Source: Patescibacteria group bacterium (GTDB lineage: Bacteria; Patescibacteriota; Microgenomatia; Levybacterales; UBA12049). From it: 8,587 bases of DNA. Made by a program: the position numbers and the translations under genes. Under the pieces are notes generated by a model that did not search any database, had not been told where the DNA came from, and worked only from the letters and a program-made list of their open reading frames with translations. Location of the stretch: NCBI GenBank assembly GCA_023485715.1, contig JAMCZG010000040.1, forward strand, positions 1 through 8,587, written 5' to 3'. Shown here in pieces: positions 1-6,268 of this stretch (positions are counted from its first letter, which is position 1; each line of letters opens with the position of its first letter).

Positions 1-490
1 AATCAGGAGCTTCTATTTCGATCGTATTTTCGCGCGGCTCGAAATAAAGCCTAACCCTTATTATTGTATCGGGTTTTGGAACAATTGTCATCGGTTCGAT
101 TTTGCTAATATCGCTATCTTTCATAATACCTACAAAGTAATACGGAGAATAAGGCAACGCTTTTTGCCAATAATCTTTAAAGTCGTTGATTTCATTTTCT
201 GATAGTCCCAATTTCGTCAATAATTTATCATAAAAATTATTCAAATTATTAAATGCAACAATAAAGCCATCTGCCGGTTTATTTATTTTTGAATTTTCTA
301 TCTTGGCTTCATAATAAAGATAATTATATTTTTTTCCATTTTCCCTAATTGTCCCATCGGGATAGGCCACAACATTCCATCCGTCGACTAATGGATATTG
401 CGGAATTGTTATGGTGAAAAAACCCTTCGGGACGATCCTCACATTAACCGGGGTTTCTTTTTCGGGGTATAGATATATGGCAGGCTTACA
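1..490 (-). other. CKPAIYLYP-type C-terminal domain, well conserved copy
   Basis: These are residues 282-444 of the left-edge protein. The stretch is directly alignable with residues 616-774 of the 804-residue protein encoded at 3809-6223. Shared landmarks in order are a leading Cys, an IYLYP/LYVYA strand, TPVNV/TPLSI, WNVVAYPDGTI/WNVTAYKDTIS, LYYE, KPADGFIV/KPKDGFII, a helical stretch and P-PD-I-R. The domain's function is not known to me. Confidence 0.7.
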
Positions 491-1333
491 GTCCGGAAGC
501 CACCAGGACCGTTCTGAAATTTTTACAAATGGAAATGTTTTAAGTTGCAAAGCCTTATTATTTACCTGATCAATTACCCCATTTGGCCCTGTTATTCTAC
601 TTAAAATATAAAATTCATGACTCTTTCCGTCTAAAATATTTGCTCCGGTTTCGATCGCATAAAGAGAAATATTCACAGTGTCCCCTTTAAACTCATACAC
701 GTCAAAATCTCCCAAATCATCTATTTTTTTATTTATCGCCACAGGATTAGGATTAAGACTGTAAATAGAAGCTTCGGAGAAAATTTCCTTTCTGGGTGTT
801 TTATCTCTTTCCCGAGTAACAACATAAACTTTTTCCTCTCCGTGCAGATCCACTGTAAAATCAACTGAAACATCTTCTATCGGGACCAATTCTGGTGATG
901 TGACGATTGAGTCATCGTGTGGATATTTATCCCAAAATTTCTCCGAAAGATAAACATCCATTATAAATTTATCCAGATCTTTTAGGACATAAATATAAGC
1001 TAACTCCCGACCACTATAATAATCATAAACATGACATCTCCATACTTCTTTTGTTTCGCCATCGATTGTTACTGTACCAATCTTACTCATCGTGTTGCGT
1101 TTTGGAGTTAGGTCTTTATCTGCCCCTGCGAGCAAAAATTTTTCTTCCGGATTTCCGCCTTCGTATTCCGGACCATTAACAGTAAAATCAATCTCTTTTC
1201 GAAGGATAAACGACGATGGTTTTGGCGTGCCAATGGTGTCGCCTTGTTTACTCAGATTTATCGAAAAAGGGCCGAGCATTGCCGCAGATATTACCACTAT
1301 TAAACCGAGGATAACTATAATAAATTTATTCAT
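1..1333 (-). CDS. Secreted or membrane-anchored protein with C-terminal CKPAIYLYP-type domain (3' end cut by window)
   Basis: The reading frame is open from the ATG at 1333 to the window edge (444 codons, no stop). Residues 1-21 form a hydrophobic signal peptide or anchor (NKFIIVILGLIVVIS), so the rest should lie outside the cytoplasm. Residues about 45-270 are a beta-rich region I do not recognise. Residues 282-440 form a domain starting CKPAIYLYPEKETPVNV, followed by GWNVVAYPDGTI, YNYLYYE, KPADGFIV, a DFKDYW helix, SPYYFVGIM and PKPDTIIRVRLY. I recall this set of motifs from uncharacterised proteins of Patescibacteria and Firmicutes, where it usually ends in GF-VVEWGG; if so, only some 15-25 residues are missing here. 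Cys100 and Cys282 are the only cysteines. The start overlaps the stop of the upstream VirB6-like gene by 8 bp, which suggests translational coupling; I see no clear Shine-Dalgarno sequence. Function unknown. The frame is certain, the family assignment fairly so. Confidence 0.85.
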   Translation of the reverse strand, partial: MNKFIIVILGLIVVISAAMLGPFSINLSKQGDTIGTPKPSSFILRKEIDFTVNGPEYEGGNPEEKFLLAGADKDLTPKRNTMSKIGTVTIDGETKEVWRCHVYDYYSGRELAYIYVLKDLDKFIMDVYLSEKFWDKYPHDDSIVTSPELVPIEDVSVDFTVDLHGEEKVYVVTRERDKTPRKEIFSEASIYSLNPNPVAINKKIDDLGDFDVYEFKGDTVNISLYAIETGANILDGKSHEFYILSRITGPNGVIDQVNNKALQLKTFPFVKISERSWWLPDCKPAIYLYPEKETPVNVRIVPKGFFTITIPQYPLVDGWNVVAYPDGTIRENGKKYNYLYYEAKIENSKINKPADGFIVAFNNLNNFYDKLLTKLGLSENEINDFKDYWQKALPYSPYYFVGIMKDSDISKIEPMTIVPKPDTIIRVRLYFEPRENTIEIEAPD

Positions 1334-3434
1334 GATTTACTTGTTCTATTTTATTTTCGATATTTTGCACTTGTTCTTTTGATGGTTCCAGAGGCTGCTT
1401 CTCTTCAAGATGCATTTCTTTTGGCTTTTCCTCTTTTTTTGCCGTTACATCGATAGTCGTACTTTCTTCCTCCTCTTTGCCTTTAATTTCCGAAAGAACG
1501 CTTTTACCCGCTTCTAATTTTGCTTTAAGATAGGCGACAACCTCTGTTCGTGAAAATCCTCCGATAAGAAGAAACGGTAAAATATTTCCAACCATTTCCA
1601 TTCCTTCGTTGACTTTTGTTGGTTCTGTTGCGGTAAGAAGTTCGATCGCTTTATTTATCTTATCGATATCATTTTGGATCCAAACTTTTCGATCTACTTC
1701 TTCTCCCTGGATCTCTTTAGGCGGTTCGAGTTTTTGATAATTTTCCTGCCACATCTTCTTAACACTTTCGTAATCGTCGAGGCTTACTGTTTGGACACGA
1801 TTTACAGACGGTAATTGTGTGGTTTGACTCGCAGCTTCATACATTGCTTTTTCAAAAAGATCAGACGGTGCAACACTAGGTGCAAATTTTTGCCTCTTTT
1901 CTTTGGAAATATTTCCGGCTGCGCTAAGAATCGACGCCGCCAAAGGATTTCCTTTTTGTTTTTCCTGGACAAGTTTTTGTCTGATCTGCTGATATTGTTG
2001 TTGTGTCTGGGGAGATGCGACCGATTTTGGACTTGCTATTTTTTCCAAAGTGTCGTGAACCTTAGACACCTCTTGTCGTTTTAAAACATTGGACGAGAGC
2101 ATGTTTGTTTCGTACTTTGCGATATCCCTCATCGTAGGAACACTTAAGTTGGTCAGATGCATAATTTCGGAATTTGCTTGAACAGACGTGTTAATCGGTA
2201 TTTGTGTTTGTTTTTGGGCCGGAATCGAAAACTTCTCGGAAAACGGAAGCGCTTTTGCCATACCCGCAGGTGTTTTAGACGAAGGCAAGGGTGGCGGCGG
2301 TGACGGAGGAATGCCTTTATTGAACACTGACGAATAACCGGTTACGACCTTTTTTACAATATTATTCTCGCTAAAAGAAAAAGACATAAAATAATCCAAA
2401 AATATTTGCAATAAGATAAACGGTAAAAGAATAACGACCCAAAGCATCAAGAGCGCGACGACGTATTGCGCAAAAGTATCGTTCATGTTTACGCTATTAT
2501 TTAAAGAGAGAACTTGTTTTGGTCCCCCGATTAAAATATTAATCGCTGTCGGATAAACGATTTTTGACGGATCGCCGACTCCTGGAAATGGAAACTGGCT
2601 GAATCCCAAAAGCGGAATATATGCTCGCCAGATCGAAACGAGCCCGGACAAAAATATCGCAAAAATCGGTGCGTACAAAAGCCATCGAAAAAATTCTCCG
2701 ATCCAGATTTTAGCCGTATTACGGATCGGATAAAACAGAATTAAAAGTGGAAAGATCGGAGAAATTACAATAAAAAACCAAAGAATTATTTTCCTAAGCA
2801 AAAGTATCATCGTCATAAAATAGTATGTTATTGCGGTCAGTTTAACGAGTAAAAGCGAAATAAAAGCGGATTCGTCATTGACCATCCCTACCAGCCTATA
2901 ACCAACAAAATCCTTGTAGTTAAATGCAACGCTCAGCAAATTTTTTTGAGAAATGTTTTGTGTTGGATCATCCGGGCTGACTAGAAAAAATCCCTGAATA
3001 ACATCTGTAAACTGATATATTATCTGTATTAAAGCGTAAGAAAAAGTTATAAGAAGAATAACTGCTAAGAATTTTGGGATTATCTGGCGGGCAGAAATGT
3101 TTCGGCCACGAGTAATTATTAAAACAAACGCGGTTCCCAATACAAAAAGGGCGATAAATGCATAAGCAATATTTCGAATCGTTACCCAAAAAGGCATTAA
3201 GGGATTTGCCTGGCTATTTGGGAAAACTGCCCAACTGTAATTTTGTTTTTGGAGTGTCCAATCCAAAAATTGGCCAGACCTGGCAGCCGCTTTTCCGACA
3301 AATGTTACTTCTGAGTCTTGTACCCAGCTCCCATCCGCCGGTGTTGGACTTTGTGCGTATGCATTTTTTTGAGAAGGAAGAAACAAAAAAATAACAAAAA
3401 ACAGAGTAAAAATGGCGGGCAGAAATTTTTTCAT
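1326..3434 (-). CDS. VirB6/TrbL-like polytopic membrane protein with long soluble C-terminal tail
   Basis: The 702-residue protein is probably an inner-membrane component of a type IV secretion-like apparatus. Residues 1-27 are a signal peptide ending AYA-Q. Transmembrane segments are visible at about 83-107, 118-142, 192-212, 216-236, 250-270 and 323-349. The core contains IVISPIFPLLILFYPIR and FFRWLLYAPIFAIFLSG, a pattern I associate with VirB6/TrbL-like proteins of Patescibacteria. A proline linker at 375-385 (GIPPSPPPPLP) leads into about 310 mostly hydrophilic, helix-prone residues; the last 60 are rich in Glu and Lys. The gene starts 9 bp after the pilin-like gene and its end overlaps the next gene by 8 bp, so the three are very likely co-transcribed. 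No Shine-Dalgarno sequence precedes the ATG. The call rests on topology and neighbours, because VirB6 families have little sequence identity; an unrelated polytopic protein is possible. Confidence 0.75.
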   Translation of the reverse strand: MKKFLPAIFTLFFVIFLFLPSQKNAYAQSPTPADGSWVQDSEVTFVGKAAARSGQFLDWTLQKQNYSWAVFPNSQANPLMPFWVTIRNIAYAFIALFVLGTAFVLIITRGRNISARQIIPKFLAVILLITFSYALIQIIYQFTDVIQGFFLVSPDDPTQNISQKNLLSVAFNYKDFVGYRLVGMVNDESAFISLLLVKLTAITYYFMTMILLLRKIILWFFIVISPIFPLLILFYPIRNTAKIWIGEFFRWLLYAPIFAIFLSGLVSIWRAYIPLLGFSQFPFPGVGDPSKIVYPTAINILIGGPKQVLSLNNSVNMNDTFAQYVVALLMLWVVILLPFILLQIFLDYFMSFSFSENNIVKKVVTGYSSVFNKGIPPSPPPPLPSSKTPAGMAKALPFSEKFSIPAQKQTQIPINTSVQANSEIMHLTNLSVPTMRDIAKYETNMLSSNVLKRQEVSKVHDTLEKIASPKSVASPQTQQQYQQIRQKLVQEKQKGNPLAASILSAAGNISKEKRQKFAPSVAPSDLFEKAMYEAASQTTQLPSVNRVQTVSLDDYESVKKMWQENYQKLEPPKEIQGEEVDRKVWIQNDIDKINKAIELLTATEPTKVNEGMEMVGNILPFLLIGGFSRTEVVAYLKAKLEAGKSVLSEIKGKEEEESTTIDVTAKKEEKPKEMHLEEKQPLEPSKEQVQNIENKIEQVNHE

Positions 3435-3443
3435 ACTATAACA

Positions 3444-3737
3444 TTATTTAAACCCAGGTATTTGTAATATATCAGCTGCGAGTAGCTGTATAAAGGCAAA
3501 ACCAAAAATCGCCAAAACTAATCCTATTATCGCATAAAATATAAAACTTTTTCCTTCATTTAACTGACTCGGGTTTCCGCGCGAAGTCATAATAAGATAT
3601 CCTCCGTATATGATAAAAAGAAGAGAGACTCCGCCTATAAGCCCGAGTCCCATACCATAGAACTTTGACACGAATTTAACCGGATCTGTCGGGATACAGC
3701 CCAGATCGGTCGGAACTTCTGTCGCCAAACAATCCAT
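3444..3737 (-). CDS. T4SS pilin-like (TrbC/VirB2-type) small membrane protein
   Basis: From the ATG at 3737 this is a 97-residue protein. It has a short N-terminal part with Cys3 and Cys13 in the motif LGCIPTDP, then two hydrophobic helices at about 26-48 (GLGLIGGVSLLFIIYGGYLI) and 64-87 (IFYAIIGLVLAIFGFAFIQLL). They are joined by a polar loop, TSRGNPSQLNEGKS, and the protein ends in ADILQIPGFK. Two helices around a short basic/polar loop is the VirB2/TrbC pilin fold, and the GCIPT start and IPGF end match what I recall of the T4SS_pilin family common in Patescibacteria. The frame can be extended to a TTG at 3779 (111 residues). I reject that start because the TTG is part of a perfect -35 box and has no ribosome binding site. 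The protein has no separate cleavable signal peptide. It sits directly before the VirB6-like gene, as expected for a pilin and its channel partner. Confidence 0.75.
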   Translation of the reverse strand: MDCLATEVPTDLGCIPTDPVKFVSKFYGMGLGLIGGVSLLFIIYGGYLIMTSRGNPSQLNEGKSFIFYAIIGLVLAIFGFAFIQLLAADILQIPGFK

Positions 3738-3751
3738 AAATAAATAATAAC

Positions 3752-3779
3752 ATACTATTATTACAGGGAACAATGTCAA
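3752..3779 (-). promoter_or_regulatory. Sigma-70-type promoter of the pilin/VirB6 block
   Basis: The minus strand reads TTGACA (3779-3774), a 16-bp spacer, then TAGTAT (3757-3752, four of six matches to TATAAT). Transcription would start near 3745, only about 8 nt before the ATG at 3737, and no Shine-Dalgarno sequence fits in that leader. An alternative -10, TATGTT (3754-3749), has a 19-bp spacer. The perfect -35 supports the call; use in the cell is inferred. Confidence 0.5.
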
Positions 3780-3785
3780 ATAGGG

Positions 3786-3801
3786 AGTTAATTAATAAAC
3801 T
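3786..3801. repeat. Imperfect AT-rich palindrome upstream of the pilin promoter
   Basis: The 16 bases AGTTAATTAATAAACT form an inverted repeat apart from one mismatched pair of positions. It lies 6 bp upstream of the -35 box and just after the stop codon of the 804-residue gene. It could be an operator-like site, but short palindromes are common by chance in AT-rich DNA. Confidence 0.2.
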
Positions 3802-3808
3802 TACTGCT

Positions 3809-4378
3809 TTAATCCGCTATTACGCCGATTTCCAAAACAACAAAACCTTTTCTGTCTATCTTATCCAATTTGGGTTCGGGGCTATAAACATAGGATTTTA
3901 ACGGCGTTAATAGAAGATGGAACCTATATATTTTATCGGGTTGAGGAACAAAATTTAAAGGTAATTTTTTGTTTAATTCCGTTTTGTTTATAAACGAGAT
4001 TTTCATATAAGGATAATTATTGATTTCTATATCTGTTAAGGCATTTCTTGCGTCCACGATTAAATCTTCTGTTTCTTTAGTGTTTAAATTAATCTTTAGA
4101 GATAAATTGTTTCTAATAAAGGATTCCCAATTGTTGGATTTTATTATAAAACCGTCTTTGGGTTTAATAAATTTAATTTTATTTTTATCGTATTCGTAAT
4201 ATAATCTTGAATAATTCCTCTCGCCTATACTTATAGTATCTTTGTAAGCGGTAACATTCCAAAGACGGTTTGTTGTGGAAGGATAACTGTAAGATTCCGA
4301 TCCGGGCAGGGCAATACTAAGTGGAGTTTTAAGAATTGCGTATACGTATAAAGAAGGAGAACCTCCGCTTATATAACA
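3809..4378 (-). other. CKPAIYLYP-type C-terminal domain, degenerate copy
   Basis: These are residues 616-804 of the 804-residue protein. The copy keeps a leading Cys, WNVTAY, LYYE, KPKDGFII, P-PDKIYR and a terminal RKGFVVLEIG, but reads SPSLYVYA where the other copy has KPAIYLYP, and it lacks the PDG turn. The recognisable order of motifs over some 160 residues makes common descent likely. Confidence 0.65.
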
Positions 4379-6223
4379 TCCTGCAAGAAGTTTTTTACCC
4401 AACTGTGATCCCGATGGCCCAGCGCCTATGTAATTATCAAGGTCGGAAAATTCCTTTAGGTCCGATGGAAATATGTCTTGTTTACTACTATATTCATCAA
4501 TTTGTCCGTTTTTTATTAAAGTAAAAATGCCTGATTCGCCGATCCTTCGAGTTGAAGGAGAACTGGGCAAAAGATCAAGCGCGGCAAGGGCGTCGTGTAG
4601 TTCGGTTTCTGTTGTAGGTACGCTCGGCTGGCTTTTTAAAACACGCGCATAATTAATTTTAACCTGTTCCAATACAAGATTTGAAATAATATTGCTTGCT
4701 TCTCTTACGGTGTCTATCGGAAAACTAGCTGATCTAAAATAAAGTGTATGAGTACCGGCATTCCCCCTATTAGAAACAACCATTTCCCCCATTCCGGGGA
4801 CGTTTAATACCATTTCCCTGGGAGTCCCTCCTTCTACCAGCGGAATACATTCGTCAGATTCTTCTTGTGGGGGCGAGGGATCCTGTGGCTGCCAAGTAGT
4901 CGGAATTTGGGTTGGTATTTGTGTTGGAGACAAAACTACTGTCGGCGGGATTACTATTCGCGTAGGAGTAGGCGTTTCCGTTGGAGGATCAAATTTTTTA
5001 AGCTGGAGAGAATCTTCTGATTCGTCCTGATCGCCTAAAACCGACTTCCCGGAATTTCTGGTTAGAGAAGGTGTTTTCCTTAAAGCAGATAAGGTTTCGA
5101 CAAACCGGACTACATACCCGGATTCGAGTCTTGCCGTTCCTCTTATGAGATAAACGGGGATTAAAGTTGTTTGTATTGCATCTTCGGGTTTTTCGAGATA
5201 AGAAAGAACGTAATCGGTGACCGTTGCTGTTTTAGAGATCGCTTTATTACCGGGATAAACCTTATTCCAGTCTACAAAACCCGAACCCGCAGGAATACTT
5301 AATGAAAATTCTGCTTTGTGTGAATTAAACATGTCCAGTGCTTCTTGAGGAGAAAGTAAGTCAGCGCTTAAAATTTGCTGCGATTGCTTGATTTGTCTTA
5401 AATTTGATTCTACGGATAAAATTCTTCCGTCGTTTGCTATTGCTACTGTTATCGTGTTGAAGTCATTTGGCCTCGCTTTACCATTGTCCCCTGTCGAAGT
5501 ATTATAAATTTGTAAATCATTGGGAGAATAATTCCCCGTTCTGCCTAAGGACAATGATGACAATAAATCCTCTTCCGGGATATTTAATAGTCCAACGTAA
5601 TTAAATACAGGCAGTCCGATCTTATCCCAATCCCTATGACATTCTACATAGGTAACGCCTGCCATATCTTTTCTTTGGTAATTAATATCGCACACAACTG
5701 TCTCGTCAATAACATTTAATTCCCGGAGGTAATTAAGCGCAGTCTCGTAAATATTATTTCCCTGTACTGCCGGTTTACGCAGACCATATGATTGCAGTGA
5801 AAAGGCACCGGTTTTACGGTTAAAAACGAGTGTTCCAAGATCATTTTGAGTATTAAAATTAGACATAACCACATAAGTCTCGTCTGCCTTTTCTACTTGT
5901 CTTAGGCCTAATTTTCTGCCAAATTCTGTTACATCCCCAATAGGATAATCTCCTTTTAATACATACGCTTTTAAATTAGAGGGCACCGCGGGAAAATAAG
6001 CCTTATTTTCATAACTTTCAAAAGAAATTACAGGAGGCGGTGATCCGTTAGTTTTTTCCTTTACAATGGGTGAAGGGATCGTTTGATTTGGTTTTTTGGT
6101 CAATTCCCCCCTTTGCCACAGAGAAATTAAAACCAATATAATAACCGTAAAAAAACCTAAAAGAGGTAAATAAATTTTTTTTGTTTTTAATCGAGTTAAG
6201 AGAAGTTTTAATCTCTCGATCAT
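3809..6223 (-). CDS. Large membrane-anchored extracytoplasmic protein with degenerate CKPAIYLYP-type C-terminal domain
   Basis: The 804-residue protein has a basic N-terminus (RLKLLLTRLKTKK) and one transmembrane helix at 17-36, so it is a type II signal-anchor protein with its bulk outside. Residues about 65-385 form an alpha/beta region with repeated strand-rich units, for example VPVYLIRGTARL-like LIPVYLIRGTARL near 354-366. It is loosely reminiscent of PepSY/YycI-like secreted regions, but I do not claim membership. Residues 415-455 are a Thr/Pro-rich linker (TETPTPTRIVIPPT, SPTQIPTQIPTT). Residues 460-615 are a second unrecognised region. Residues 616-804 match the C-terminal domain of the left-edge protein (WNVTAY, LYYEYD, KPKDGFII, PQPDKIYRF), ending RKGFVVLEIG, but the CKPAIYLYP motif has decayed. 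The four cysteines (178, 195, 459, 616) are all extracytoplasmic and may form disulfides. It starts 45 bp after dnaJ with its own promoter. Function unknown; a surface or apparatus-associated role is inferred from the neighbours. Confidence 0.85.
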   Translation of the reverse strand: MIERLKLLLTRLKTKKIYLPLLGFFTVIILVLISLWQRGELTKKPNQTIPSPIVKEKTNGSPPPVISFESYENKAYFPAVPSNLKAYVLKGDYPIGDVTEFGRKLGLRQVEKADETYVVMSNFNTQNDLGTLVFNRKTGAFSLQSYGLRKPAVQGNNIYETALNYLRELNVIDETVVCDINYQRKDMAGVTYVECHRDWDKIGLPVFNYVGLLNIPEEDLLSSLSLGRTGNYSPNDLQIYNTSTGDNGKARPNDFNTITVAIANDGRILSVESNLRQIKQSQQILSADLLSPQEALDMFNSHKAEFSLSIPAGSGFVDWNKVYPGNKAISKTATVTDYVLSYLEKPEDAIQTTLIPVYLIRGTARLESGYVVRFVETLSALRKTPSLTRNSGKSVLGDQDESEDSLQLKKFDPPTETPTPTRIVIPPTVVLSPTQIPTQIPTTWQPQDPSPPQEESDECIPLVEGGTPREMVLNVPGMGEMVVSNRGNAGTHTLYFRSASFPIDTVREASNIISNLVLEQVKINYARVLKSQPSVPTTETELHDALAALDLLPSSPSTRRIGESGIFTLIKNGQIDEYSSKQDIFPSDLKEFSDLDNYIGAGPSGSQLGKKLLAGCYISGGSPSLYVYAILKTPLSIALPGSESYSYPSTTNRLWNVTAYKDTISIGERNYSRLYYEYDKNKIKFIKPKDGFIIKSNNWESFIRNNLSLKINLNTKETEDLIVDARNALTDIEINNYPYMKISFINKTELNKKLPLNFVPQPDKIYRFHLLLTPLKSYVYSPEPKLDKIDRKGFVVLEIGVIAD

Positions 6224-6229
6224 ATCCTT

Positions 6230-6259
6230 AGAATACCTAACCTAGAGTTATTCTGTCAA
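6230..6259 (-). promoter_or_regulatory. Promoter of the 804-residue protein gene, probably giving a leaderless mRNA
   Basis: The minus strand reads TTGACA (6259-6254), an 18-bp spacer, and TATTCT (6235-6230, four of six matches). The expected transcription start, 6-7 bases downstream, falls at or next to the A of the ATG at 6223. The AAGGA between the -10 box and the ATG ends only one base before the start codon, too close to act as a normal Shine-Dalgarno sequence. The 45-bp gap after dnaJ shows no terminator, so readthrough from dnaJ is also possible. Confidence 0.45.
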
Positions 6260-6268
6260 ACAACACGA

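Noticed and set aside
1092..1382. Plus-strand open frame of 96 codons
   Set aside because: It lies antisense to the left-edge secreted protein and the tail of the VirB6-like gene, has no ribosome site and no recognisable motif; the minus-strand frames carry the clear domains.
4895..4990. Frame disruption or repeat expansion in the low-complexity Thr/Pro region
   Set aside because: The frame is continuous and the bias is explained by an ordinary Thr/Pro linker between two extracytoplasmic regions.
6224..6268. Terminator between dnaJ and the 804-residue gene
   Set aside because: I found no stem with a T-run in this 45-bp gap, only a promoter-like sequence.
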